NCBI GenBank assembly: GCA_038503035.1
Contig: JAVSML010025211.1
Location: forward strand, 992,001 to 1,056,000
Length of the DNA stretch: 64,000 bases
Source: Crocodylus rhombifer
Lineage: Eukaryota > Chordata > Crocodylia > Crocodylidae
Reading direction: 5' to 3'
Shown: in pieces, positions 34,930 through 45,964 of the stretch
Numbering within the stretch: position 1 is the first letter of the stretch
Layout: each line of letters begins with the position of its first letter
Notes under the pieces: model-generated
Told to the model about the DNA's origin: nothing
The model's input: only the letters and a program-made list of their open reading frames with translations
Databases searched by the model: none
Made by a program: the position numbers and the translations under genes

Positions 34930-36328
34930 TTGAAAACTTGTAGAGATTGAGAGAGGTCCTGGATGATTGGAAAGGGGAAAATATAACGTCTATCTTTAAT
35001 AAAGGAAAGAAGAAGGATCCAGGGAACTACAGACCAACCAGCTTCATCTCAGTTGCTGGCAAAATCATGGAGCAGGTCCTCAAGGAATCCATTTCTAAGC
35101 ACATGGAAGAGACGGTGGTGATTAGGAACAGTCAGCATGGAATCACTAAGTGCAAGTCATGCCTGTGCAACCTGATTGCCTTCTATGACTGCCTTTCTGG
35201 ATGTAGGGACAACATTGGAGGTGATTATATCTTGACTTCAGCAAGGCTTTTGATATGGTCTCCCACAGCAGTCTTGCAAGCAAGCTAAGGAAGTATGGGT
35301 TGGATGAATGGGCTGTAAAGTGGATAGAAAACTGGCTGGATTATTGGGATCAGAGGGTAGCAATCAATGGCTCATTGTCTAGTAGGGACCTGGTATTAAG
35401 TGGAGCACCCAAGGGGTTGGGTCTGGGGCTGGTTTTGTTCAACATCTTTGTAAGCGACCTGCAAGACGAGGGGGAGTACATCCGCAACAAGTTTGCAGAT
35501 GACACCAAGTTCTGGGGAAGTAGTTGATATGCTGGAGGGTAGGGCTAGGATTCAGAGAGGCCTAGACAAATTGGAGGATTGGACCAAAAGAAATCTCATG
35601 AGATTCAATAAGGACAAGTGCAAAGTTCTGTACTTAGGATGGAACAATCCCATGCACCGGTACAGTCTGCGGACCGACCGACTGGGTAAGAAGCAGCTTT
35701 GTAGAAAAATACAAGGGGATTACAGTGGATTATAATTTGAATATGAGCCAGCAGTATGCAGTTGTGCAAAGAAGGCTAATGGTATACTGGACTGCATTGG
35801 TAGGGGTATTGCTAGCAGACTGAGGGAAGTGATTCTTCCCCTCTATTTGACACTGGTAAGGGCACATCTGAAGTGATGGATCCAGTTTTGGGCCCCCCAG
35901 TACAGGAAGGATGTGGAGAGAGTCCAGTGGAGGGCAACAAAAATGGTTAGGGGCTGAGGAACATGACTTTTTAAGAAGAAGCTGAGGGAACTAGGCTTAT
36001 TTAGTCTGGAGATGAGAAGACTGAGAGAGGATTTAATAGCAGCCTTCAACTACCTGAAGAGTAGTTCCAAAGAGGATGAAGCTAGACTGTTCTCAATGGT
36101 GGCAGATGATAGAACAAGGAACAATGATCTTGAGTTGTAGCAAGGGAAGTTTAGGTTAGATATTAGGAAAAGTTGTCTTGCTAGGATAGTAAAGCACTGG
36201 AACAGGCTACTCAGGGTAGAATCTCCATCCTGGGAGGTTTTCAAGACATGTTTAGATAAAGCCTTGGCTGGGATGATGTAGTTGGGGATGGTCCTGCTTT
36301 GATCTAATTTTTTATGATTCTATCATTC
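34930..36328 (+). mobile_element. CR1 LINE, 5'-truncated copy with RT remnants
   Basis: Three reading frames carry successive CR1 ORF2 reverse-transcriptase pieces: KKKDPGNYRPTSFISVAGKI (from about 35000), KLRKYGLDEWAVKWIENWLD (35285-35345), the catalytic-type FADD in RNKFADDTKFWG (35480-35520), then KDKCKVLYLGWNNPMHRY (35610-35660). CR1-like 3' sequence follows and the copy ends with TTATGATTCTATCATT at about 36328. Frameshifts and stops make it dead. Start truncated, as usual for CR1. Confidence 0.92.
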
Positions 36329-36345
36329 CAGCACTACCATGAAGG

Positions 36346-36424
36346 CTGTGTGTGTGTGTGTGTGTGTGGGGTGTGTGTGTGTGTGTGTGTGGGTGTGTGT
36401 GGGTGTGTGTGTGTGTGTGTGTGG
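36346..36424. repeat. (TG)n microsatellite
   Basis: About 80 bp of TG dinucleotides with a few GGG interruptions, right after the CR1 tail. It produces a C/V-repeat ORF that is not a gene. Confidence 0.97.
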
Positions 36425-37029
36425 GTGGTATGTTGCAGGAGCCAAGACCAGGAAGTTCAGTTATTGCTGACTGTTGTTTTGATTCTGCTATTTTTGTCTG
36501 GGCTTGATTTGTGCTTTGTAATGATTCATTAAGCTGCCTGAAGTCTAGAATTGGAGTCGTTTATATGTAGAAAACAAAACAAACTAACAAAATCAATAAT
36601 ATTTTGTCTCTCTCCATTCTGAAGGATGGATTGATGTAGGGTTTGGATTTTGTTTTTTTTTACATCATTCCAAACTCTTTTTAGGATAACAGACTGTGCA
36701 GCAGAGCTAAACAGCATGTATGAATCTTTGCTCAGATATTCTTAGGGTATTCGTTCTTACAGAATTTACTATAAAGTACTAGTAAGGCCTCTATTGGAGA
36801 AGGGAGGTAAATTTCACCATGTGCAGTTAGAGCCTGCTGTGAACCTATTAGAGAAGAATATGCCTCTCATTGTTTCATAGATTTCTTTAGAAGTTGCTGT
36901 ACTGGATTTCTGTAGAGATATTGGGTCATTTTTTAACTTTTCCAATGAAGTTTTTTGTTTTATTGACATAATACAATGGTCACATTTACACACCAGCCAA
37001 GGCAAATGACAGATAACTTACAAAGTTAA

Positions 37030-37330
37030 ATAATGCTGAAATTCAAGCTGAAGTCAAACAAATCAAAATTGGAAGATTAGGCACATATTTTAATAGTAAA
37101 GATATTAACTCCTGGAATAAATTTCTAGGGGAAGTGGTAGATACTCCATTTCTTCATGTTTTTGAACCAAGACCGGATGTCTTTCTGCAAGTTATTCCTT
37201 AGCCCCACCCAAAAGGTATTGGACTCAGTATGGTGAGTGAAATTCTATTGCCTTTGACATACAAGAGGTTGGATTACATGGTCTAATGGTCCTTTCTGGC
37301 CATAAACTCCAATGGATATGTCTGTACCAC
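37030..37330 (+). mobile_element. Old CR1-type LINE 3' fragment
   Basis: TCCTGGAATAAATTTCTAGG..GAAGTGGTAGATACTCC encodes a degraded W-N-x-F-L-G-E-V-V-D motif of the CR1 ORF2 C-terminus. It is followed by GAGGTTGGATTACATGG and TGGTCCTTTCTGGCC, the usual CR1 3' sequence. More diverged than the other CR1 copies. A possible further upstream piece (AGTAAGGCCTCTATTGGAG, 36780) may belong to it. Confidence 0.65.
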
Positions 37331-37944
37331 TAACTTATGATTCTAGGCAGTGCGGTGCTCAAACAGTCTGGGCTGCTCCATGTTCATCTCCAGACTGGAA
37401 GTAGCAGAGCTGTTTCACTGTGGCACTCTGGGTGTTCTAATTAGCTGTGATGGGTGCAGTGCTGCATGAACACGGATACACTGCTTCTGGTTTGTGAGAT
37501 AGCATGTGTGTAGTAGTGCAGTATGTTTGTGTGGCATCATCTGTCTCAGTAAGCTAGCAGTTAGTTGTGGAATGAATGAACAGGGTGAAGGGGACTCATG
37601 ATTTGCATGTGTTTCCATTAAAGAAACTTGAAAAACAGCTTGAGGAACCAACTTTTTCTGTCACTACAATACTTTTTGTTGATTTTAATTATTGTTGAAT
37701 TGGATTCTATAATTGCACCTTTTCCCTTTCTGACTCCCATTCAGTTCCTGACTTGAATAGTTAAATTTACTGCTGTTAAATATTAATAGTTAAAGTTTGC
37801 AGCCAATTACTTAATGGGTCAAAGAACATGATGTTTAATGTTTCCCCCTGAAAGTTATTGTTGGAAAGCATCCTACTGTGGAGGAGACTCACATGCATTG
37901 ACTGGTTCAGGGAATTAATGGTACTTTGTGGCCAACATGAGACG

Positions 37945-38112
37945 CTACTACACAGTGGTTACCACACATTTATTTAGTACTTGTTTATGCTGTGAGTTAC
38001 TGTGTAGTAGTGCCGGTGAATGCCTTTTTTTGTGCTGCTACTGCACAATAGCCTAATGCTACTGCACAGTAGTATTGTGTCACGATGTTTTCCATGCGCC
38101 ACTGCTCAGTAG
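37945..38112. repeat. Irregular array of a 14-bp near-palindrome (CTACTGCACAGTAG)
   Basis: Copies: CTACTACACAGTGG 37945, TTACTGTGTAGTAG 37997, CTACTGCACAATAG 38038, CTACTGCACAGTAG 38059 and CCACTGCTCAGTAG 38099. Spacing is irregular (52, 41, 21 and 40 bp). The block ends with CATGTAGACATGGCACG near 38136, a motif like the MITE tips at 21.6 kb, so it may be a MITE interior. Confidence 0.6.
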
Positions 38113-38159
38113 TATCGGGCGAGCAGTGTTTCATGTAGACATGGCACGTGAGACGCATG

Positions 38160-40680
38160 TGTTTTTGGAGAGAAATATATGAAGAGTAGAGGCTAAAAAT
38201 GCTGCCTTCTCTGCATTCCTAGTCATTCCCAGGGTTAAGATGGAGTCATGTATTTAAATACCTAGTCTGTTAGGGAATTCTATCACCATTTGTCCGTCAG
38301 TCTGACCCCAATTAGCCCGCTTTAAGGTTTCAGTTAGCTCCATCATTGGGCACAACCATGAACCGGTGCTCTTTTTGTCCTTCTTCAAAGCATTTTAAAT
38401 TTTTCATGGCAGTCTTGTAGATTTTTATGCTCTAGTGCCTGTGGTTCAGTTGACCTATCTTCCCCCCTCCTCCCCTCTTTCACTTTGAGATTCAGAGCCC
38501 AGCATTGCTAATGTGAAACTGAGAAATCTGGCCTAGGCACCTGTCAACATAATCTACTACTCAGTAGCTCTGGCATGTGATCATTTATTTAAAGTGTCAG
38601 CATGTTTTCTAATGGAGAGAGAGGACACTGCAATGGACCAGTGACCCTGGTATTAAGCTACCTCAGCAGATTGCAAAAGTATTGTTCAAAACTGGAAGAT
38701 GTGCAGAAGCGATTTGGAAAGTTATATTCAATACACACAAGCTGTTGCTCACTGCATTTCACAACATTGTAATATTAATGGAGAAAAAAGACAAGCATGT
38801 TTTTTGGAAACTGTTTAAAAATATTCTTATTATTTAATACATTTATTATTTAGACCATGCAAATTTAGGCCTTATTCAGTATGTGATAACTGTACAGTTA
38901 TGGAGATAATGAATGATCATGATTCATCCATTTTACTTCTTGGGTTTGATTCAACTATTTTTATGTAGTCTAAATAGCCCCAAATTAACTACACTGAAAT
39001 TTCTGTATAAGATCTATAGCAAGCTACAGAAAATTAGTGATAAAATGTTTTCACTTTCTGATATAGCAAATATCACAAGATAGGGGAAGTTTTTTTGCAA
39101 GTTCCAAAATATTTTCTCTAAAATGAAGTGGTTTGAAAGGCAAGCAGCAGTATGACCTCTGTTATATTAAATTCTACCTTTCAGTGTGCATACATGAGTC
39201 CCATTGACCTGCTTTTTTTCAAAATATTAAGTTCTAATTTGTAAATTAAACCACATTGTAGGAATTTCTAGTATATATAAGCATTTGTTTCCTGAATTAT
39301 TCCTAACTTTCAGTAAACCAGGAATTTCATAAATGTCATGATACTTCTGTGTTCACTGCCACATTACACATTCTTGATTAGAAACCTTTTTCTTTCTTAG
39401 CATGAACTGAATCACAATAACTTTTAGAAAGTGATTTTTGACCATTTGTCTTTCATTAAGTTACACATAAGAAAAAGGAAAGTCAACCACAAATGTGGCT
39501 TTAGCATTCTTTTTAAAGGAAATTCTGTATGATGAGCTGTTTGCAACTAAAATACATCTTTGTTTCATTGCACAACATATAAAATGATCAAAGGTCCTTT
39601 TTATCTAATAAAAGACATTTTCATTTTTTTCTGTTCAAAGAAGAGTCTCACAGATAAAAAAAAAAAATCAAGTGTTCCAGGAATCAAACTGTCACAAGCA
39701 TGTCACACTTCTGTATGTTTCCTTTTATGCTATATTTGTATAACTGAAATGTACATAAAAATTAAGTGAACTGCTGTAACATTTTGTTTGTTCAGGTTTC
39801 ATAAAAAAATCAAAAGTTCCTTATGAAGAGAATGTAGGCACTTGGTAAGTCAAATGAAAAATCATGATATCATCAAAGACTCATGGTGAAAGAGAATGAA
39901 AATACTAAAACTCTCCTGGATAAAGTACTGAAATTGGAGGGTTTTTTTTACGTATTTTGATTAAACAGAAATGTAATGAAAGACTAGCCATTTGTTTTAA
40001 AGTTAAAAATATGGAGTCTACAACTTTTAAAATAATCACTTTTCATTACTAGTAATTAGAACAGTGGTGATTTCCTTGAACAGCAAGCAACTTTTTATGA
40101 ATACTGGAAAACACTGAAAGAGAAACATTGTTGTAAGGTGTTCTGTTCCCTTCCTCTGTATACGAAATTATTATTGATATGGACGAAGATAGTAGTGGAC
40201 TGAATACCACTGATGATTCATTATCTGAAGCAAGGGTAAATATACACCTTTTATAGATGCATAGACTATAGTTTATAAAGGTGTATATCTATCCTGTCTT
40301 CTGACTTACTTCAGACTAGCACAGCTAATTCCCCCTCAGTTCATTATCTGCTAGTTTATGAAGTCATCACTGTGGGTAAAATAGTTTTGGAGGTTCTGTG
40401 CTCTCAGGCAAACTTTGTGGCTTGCCTTTAAATTGATGTAATTAATGCTTCACAGCACATTTCTCATTTCTTAGTGTAACAAATTTTTAGTTACAATTCA
40501 GAGTTACTCTCCTTAAACTCATTTTTAAATGGCTGTAACTTAAAATTGGCCAAAGGAAACTTGTTAACCTATGCTCAGAAATATTGGGTAGAGAATCAAG
40601 TTACATGTTCTTCTTTGATGGTATAACTAGGTTGGTGGATGAGAAGAATGCAGTAGACAAAGTATACCTGAATATTTTTA
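38160..40680. other. Intron, nothing recognised
   Basis: AT-rich. A small ATG ORF at 40179 followed by a GTAAAT donor-like site is discussed among the findings. No other feature is supportable. Confidence 0.5.
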
Positions 40681-41024
40681 CTTGCGAGAGTCCCGTGTGA
40701 CATCCTCATGAGTTGTCATTTTGGGACACAGGCGGCCAGGTCTGGTGCTACTTGGTGATTGAGGTGCTGAACAGGGTCAGAAGGGGCAAGCAGAGTTCAG
40801 GGACAAGCTGGGTCAAGAACCCAGGGGGTCAGTTTGTGAACAGGATCTAGGAATTAGCTGAGTCCAGGATGTCAAGCTAGGGAACAGAGTCAGAAAGCAA
40901 GCCAGGTTGAGAAGCTTGGAGATCCAGCAGAGAGCAGAGTTGGAAAGCAAGCTGGAGGGAACAGTAAAGCAATCTTGGGTCAGGTTGAACTCTGTTGCAT
41001 GTATACTTGTTATTCCTACACAAG

Positions 41025-41225
41025 GGTTTATATGAGGGAAGTGGAGGGTCAACTGATCCTGGCCAGCCATTCTGGTAATAGGGAATGAGTGGAGGGATTA
41101 GGTTCTGCTGGTGGCTTCAACCTAGCTTTGCTCTGTCTTAGTGGTCAGCTGTGGGGTGGCAGGTCTGAATGAGTGGCTGTATTAGCTAAGCTGAGGCCCC
41201 AGGTTCAAGCTTGTGGCTTGACATC
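41025..41225 (-). repeat. Ty3/gypsy 3' LTR, U3 portion
   Basis: About 200 bp repeated in direct orientation at 42581-42782. On the minus strand it starts TGTCAAGCC and reaches TATAAACCC. It is likely followed by R-U5 down to about 40685. Confidence 0.7.
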
Positions 41226-42290
41226 ACCCTTCCCCCAACAGTGCTCCCTAGGGGACTCTGGTTCAGGTTTCTCAGTGTATTCTGTATGGCATTTTTCCAG
41301 CATTTGGGAGCATAGATGTTTTCTGCTGATTCCCATGTGTGATCTTTGGGCTTGTATCCTTTTCAGTCTATTAAATAGTGTAACTTCCCCTGTCTCTATT
41401 TCAAATCTAGCAGTGAGGGCTTGCTTCAAGTACTCAAAGGCTTGTTGGGCTTCCCTAGACCAGTAAAACTTGACAGTTTTATGTAGCAGTTGGGTGAGAG
41501 GGCAAAGATGATGAACCACCAATAGGAGTTGGCAAAGCCCAGGAATCTTTGGAGTTCCTTCATGTTTTGGGGTGCCTTCTACTCTTGGATGGTCTGAACT
41601 TTCCAGGGGTCCATACTTAAGGCCTTGGAAGGACAAAATAAAACCATGAAATTCAGTGGAAGCTTGGTCAAATGTGTATTTCTCCAACTTGGCAAAAAGG
41701 CCGTGTGCTGGAAAGTCTGTACCAACAACCCAGACATGTGATGGGTACTGGCTAAGGTCATCTGAGAAGAACACAGTGTTGTCCAGGTAAGCAATAATGA
41801 ATTGGTCTAAGAGATCCTGCAGCATGTCTTTAATGAAGTGCTGGAATGTGGCCGAGGTGTTGCCCCAAAGAGCATAACTAAATAGACGTATCAAGTTGAG
41901 AAGGTAGTTTTCCATTTATCAAGAGCACTGATTCACGCACTTCTGTGCTCCTTTGAGGTCAAATTTGGATGATGGTTTTGAGTCGGTTTTAAGCTCTGGG
42001 ATAAGAGGTAAGATGTACTTATTGCAGGTAGTGATCTGGTTCAGGGCCCAATAATTTGCAGAATGCTGGAAGCTCCTATCCTTCTCTATTACGAATTGGG
42101 CAGCGGTCCCAGCAGGTAAGGTGGACTATATTACAAACCCCCAGGTCAAGTTTTCCTGCATGTATTCTTAGAGGGCAGTCAAGTTCTGACTCAGGTGTGG
42201 TATAGATGTGCCCTACCGGGATCTTTGCCACAAGTTGTAGATCAATGGAACACTCAAAATCCCAGTGTGGGGAAAGGACCTCCATGTTCT
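41205..42290 (-). pseudogene. Ty3/gypsy pol remnant (reverse transcriptase / start of RNase H)
   Basis: Minus strand, in order. At 42285-42080 is the pre-RT segment, with SIDLQLVAKIPVGHIY. At 41915-41400 is the RT body, with ATFQHFIKDMLQDLLDQFII, the active-site region AYLDNTVFFSDD and then FAKLEKYTFDQAS. At 41490-41400 is the connection to RNase H, with FYWSREAQQAFEYLKQAL. The active site reads YLDN where the family has YLDD, so one catalytic aspartate is lost. Frameshifts and stops separate the pieces. The 236-residue ORF is the longest legible part, and its tail runs into LTR sequence. Confidence 0.88.
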
Positions 42291-42580
42291 TTTTCTCAGA
42301 TAATCAGGAAGATCCCATCTGCAGAGAATGGATTTCCCTGAAGGACAGTGTCTCATGGTGCTTGTGGATGCTTGCTACATCCAGGGTAGCAGTCTCCTAA
42401 TCCATAAGGCCAGCTGTAAGGACAAGCAACCTATAATCTTGATGGTCTCTAACTTGGACTGCTGGAAGCAGGCAGATTTGACCCAGGTCCTGGAGGTGGA
42501 TGTACAACTGCAACTGAAGGTCTCAGGGGCAGCTCTGCTGGAGGTTTTCTTTAGTGGGAGGGTGAAGGAAGTTTGTGCAG

Positions 42581-42782
42581 AGGTTTATATGAAGGAAGTA
42601 GAGGGTCAGTTGACCCTGGCTGGCCATTCTGATGACAGGGAGTCAGTGGAAGATTAAGCCCTGCTGGAAACATTTGGCCAGCCTTGCCCTGTCTGGGTGG
42701 TCAGCCATGGCATGGCAGGCCTGGATGAGTGGCTGTGTTTGCCAGGCTGAGGCACAGGCTCAAAGCTGTGGCTTGACGTAAG
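42581..42782 (-). repeat. Ty3/gypsy 5' LTR, U3 portion only
   Basis: Matches 41025-41225 over its length; similarity stops right after the TATAAAC box. Beyond it, toward lower coordinates, the sequence leads into pol-side DNA, implying a deletion. Confidence 0.65.
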
Positions 42783-42829
42783 CAAACTGGAGAAACTGGT
42801 CCGGGCAGGAGTGGATGCATCCTGCAGAT

Positions 42830-45802
42830 AAATGCATGGCTGCACAGGTGGTGTTGCCAGTAGGGTTTCGCTTCTTTGATTGTGGGATGTTGTTCCAAGA
42901 AGACAGATTGCTAGGAAGAGATGGGATCTACCTGATGAATTGAGGGAAGAGGAGACTTCAAACTAGATTTGCCAGGGGTGGAGACTAAAGCCCTGAGGTA
43001 AGTAGGGAAATAGGTGGCTTGGAGGAAGCATAAGCAGGCAGGGACAACAGGGGAGGTCTTCTGATTCCTCCTGAGAAAGTAGGGTGATCATCTAGTTACC
43101 TCACATGTCTTTACACAAATACACAGAGCCAGGGAAACAAGCAGGAAGAATTGGAGGGCTTTGCACAGTTCTGTGACTATTGGAATAACAAAAACTTGGT
43201 GGGATAGCTCACGTGCCTGGAGCACTGTCAGGGATGGCTATAAATTGTTCAGGAAGGACAGGCAGGGGAGAAGAGGAAGAGGAGTTGTGTGTTGTGTAAA
43301 ATGCTGTATGATTGCTTAGAGCTTCAGCATGAAATTGGAGTTAGGCCTGGTGAAAGCCTCTGGATTAGGGCCAGAGAGGAGATCAACAAGAGTGATGCTG
43401 TGTTGGTTGTCTAATGTAGATCACCAGACTAGGAGGATGAGGTGGATGAGACTTTCTTCAAACAGCTAGTGGAAATTTCGTGATCACAGGCCCTGGTTCT
43501 CATGGGGACTTCAGTCACCCTGACATCTGCTGGGAGGGCAATACAGCAATGCACAGGCAACCCAGGAAGTTTTGGGAGAGTGTTGGGGACATCTTCCTGG
43601 TGTAGTTGTTGGAGAAGCTGTGCTCTTCTTGACCTGCTGATCACAAATACGAAAGAATTGGTGGAGAATATAGAACTGATAACTTAGGCAGAAGTGGCCA
43701 CAAGATGATTGAGTCTAGGATTGTGAGGAAAGCAAGGAAGGAGAGCAGCAGAGTAAGGACCCTGGACTTCTGAAAAGCAGACTTTGACTCACTGAGGGAC
43801 CTCTTGGGCAGGATTCACTGTATTTTGAAGAAGGCTTACTGATGTTTGAGAAGCATACCATCCTGATGCTCAGGAAGACTAGCAAGTATGGCAGAAGACC
43901 AGATTTGCTTAGTAGGGAACTTTTCAGTGAGCTAAAACAAAAAAACAGAAGCTTACAAGAAGTGGAAATTTGGACAAACAACTACGGAGAAGTATAAGAG
44001 TATTGCTCAGGCATGCAGGGATGAAATCAGGGAGGCCAAAGTGCAGTTGAAGTTGCAGCTAATGGGATGTAAAGGGTAACAAGAAGGGTTTCTACATGTA
44101 TGTCAGTGAGAAGAAGATTAGGGAAAGTGTAGGGGGAGGCAGCCTAATGACAGGTGCTGCATAAAAGGTCAAAGTACCAAATGCCCTTTTACCTCTTCAT
44201 AGGCAAGTTCAGTTCCCAGCCTACTATACTTGGCAGCACAATTTGGGGAGGAGGTGAGCAGCCAACAGTGATGAAAGAACAGGTTAGAAACTATTTAGAA
44301 AACTTGGATGTATACAAGTCCCTGTGGCCAGATGCAATGCACCCAAGGATGCTGAGGGAGTTGGCTGATGTGTTTTCAGAGCTGCTGAAAACTTGAAATG
44401 GTCGGGAGAGGTTCCTGATGATTGGAAAAGGGGAAATATACTGCCCATCTTTAAGAAAGGGAAGAAAGAGAAATACTGATCGGTCAGCCTCACCTCAGCC
44501 CCCAGAAGGTCATGGAGCAGGTGTTCAAGGAATCCATTCCTAAGCACTTGGAAGAGACAGTCTTGAATAGGGACAGTCAGTGTGGATTCACCAAGGGCAA
44601 GTTGTGCCTGACCAACCTGATTGCCTTCTATGATGAGAGGACTGGCTCTATGGATGCAGGAAGAGCAGTGGATGTGATATACCTGGACTTTAGCAAGGCT
44701 TATGATACCATCTCCCACAACATTTTTGCAAGCAAGCTAAGGAAGTATGGGTTGGATGAATGGACAGTGAGGTAGATAGAAACTTGGCTGGATCATCAGA
44801 CTCAAACGGTTGTAATCAATAACTTCCAGTGTAGTTGGCAGCTGGTATCAAGTGGAATACCATAGGGGTCAGTTCTTGGGCTGGTTCTGTTCAATATCTT
44901 CATCCACAACCCAGAAGATGGAATGGAGTTCACCCTCAGTAAGTTTGCAGATGACACCAACCTGGGGAGGGTACTAGATACACTAGAAGGTAGGGCTAGG
45001 ATTTAGAGAGTCCTTGACAAATTGGAGGAATGGACCAAAAGACTTCTCATGAGTTTCAGAACGGAGAAGTACAAAGTCCTGCACTTAGGATGGAAAAATC
45101 CCATGCACCGGTATAGACTGGTGCAGAAAAGGACCTGGAGGTTAGAGTGGACAATAAGCTGACTAGGAGCCAACAATGTGCCTTTGTTGTAAAGAAGGCT
45201 AACAGCATACTGAGTTGCATTAGGAGGAGTTTTTGTCAGCAGATCAAGGGAAGTGTTTCTTCCCCTCTATTTGACACTGGTGAGACCACATCTGGGGTTC
45301 TGTATCCAGTTTTGGGCCCCCCCACTACAGCAAGAATATAGACAAATTGGAGAGAGTCCAGTGAAGGGTAACAAAAATGGTTAGGCACATATGTCGTCTG
45401 AGGAAAGGCTGAGGGAACTGGGCTTATTTAGTTTGCAGAAGAGGAGATGGGGGATTTAACAGCAGCATTTAACTCTCTAAAGGGTGGTTCCAAAGAGGAT
45501 GGAGCTAGACTGTTCTCTGTGATGACAGATAACGGAACAAGGAGCAATGGTCTCAAGTTGGAGGAAGAGATGTTTAGGTTAGTTAGGAAAAACTTTCTCA
45601 CTAGGAGAGTAGTAAAGCACTGGTACAGGGTGCTGAGAGAGGCTGTGGAATGGAGATCCTTGGAGGTTTCTAAGACCCAGCTAGACAAAGCCTTAGCTGG
45701 GATAATCTAGTTGGGGCGGGTCCTACTTGGAGTATGGGGTTGGACTAGGTGACCTTCTGAGGTCCTTCCAACTCTAATTTTCTGTGATTCTATGATTCTA
45801 AA
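42830..45802 (+). mobile_element. Long CR1 LINE copy (ORF1 end + endonuclease + RT)
   Basis: It begins with what looks like the end of the CR1 ORF1 esterase-like region (INAWLHRWC, then DRLLGRDGIYL, 42830-42945). The ORF2 start follows, with CLYTNTQSQGNKQEELEGF (about 43108-43164). The endonuclease contains TKTWWD (43190) and GDFSHPDICWEGN (43505-43545). The reverse transcriptase contains CLTNLIAFYDERTG, VIYLDFSKAYDTISHN and KFADDTNLG (44600-44965). The 3' end reads GAGGTCCTTCCAACTC..TTCTGTGATTCTATGATTCT. At nearly 3 kb it is the most complete CR1 here, but many stops and frameshifts make it dead. Confidence 0.93.
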
Positions 45803-45960
45803 TATGGGTTAGAAGTAATGACTGCTTGTAACTGCATGAATGACAGGCGGGCTCAAATATCATTCAACAGGGGAAATTCTGTTATGGGTCTGCTGGTGCT
45901 CTTTTGCATTTTTATTAATGATTTCCCTGATTTCTTTCCCTCCACTGCATTTTCAATCAA
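45803..45960 (+). repeat. Short possible LINE fragment between two CR1 copies
   Basis: One frame reads GLLVLFCIFINDFPDFFPS, reminiscent of the RT segment before the F/YxDD box of several LINE clades, then hits a stop. It is too short to assign. Confidence 0.3.
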
Positions 45961-45964
45961 AGTG

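Larger units (their letters stand above)
40685..42782 (-). mobile_element. Degenerate Ty3/gypsy LTR retrotransposon
   Basis: A broken minus-strand pol (next entry) lies between two direct copies of about 200 bp, 41025-41225 and 42581-42782, which share GTGGCTTGAC, TGAGTGGCTGT and GTTTATATGA. They read as LTR U3 ends with a TATAAA box on the minus strand. The left (3') LTR probably continues through R-U5 to about 40685. The right (5') LTR loses similarity directly after the TATA box, so R-U5, the primer-binding site and gag appear deleted. The upstream edge abuts a CR1 copy. Confidence 0.8.

Noticed and set aside
36314..36532. 72-residue ORF rich in C and V
   Set aside because: It is a translation of the (TG)n microsatellite.
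41205..41915. 236-residue minus-strand ORF as a possible host gene
   Set aside because: It carries Ty3/gypsy RT landmarks with a broken active site, flanking frameshifts and adjoining LTR-like direct repeats.
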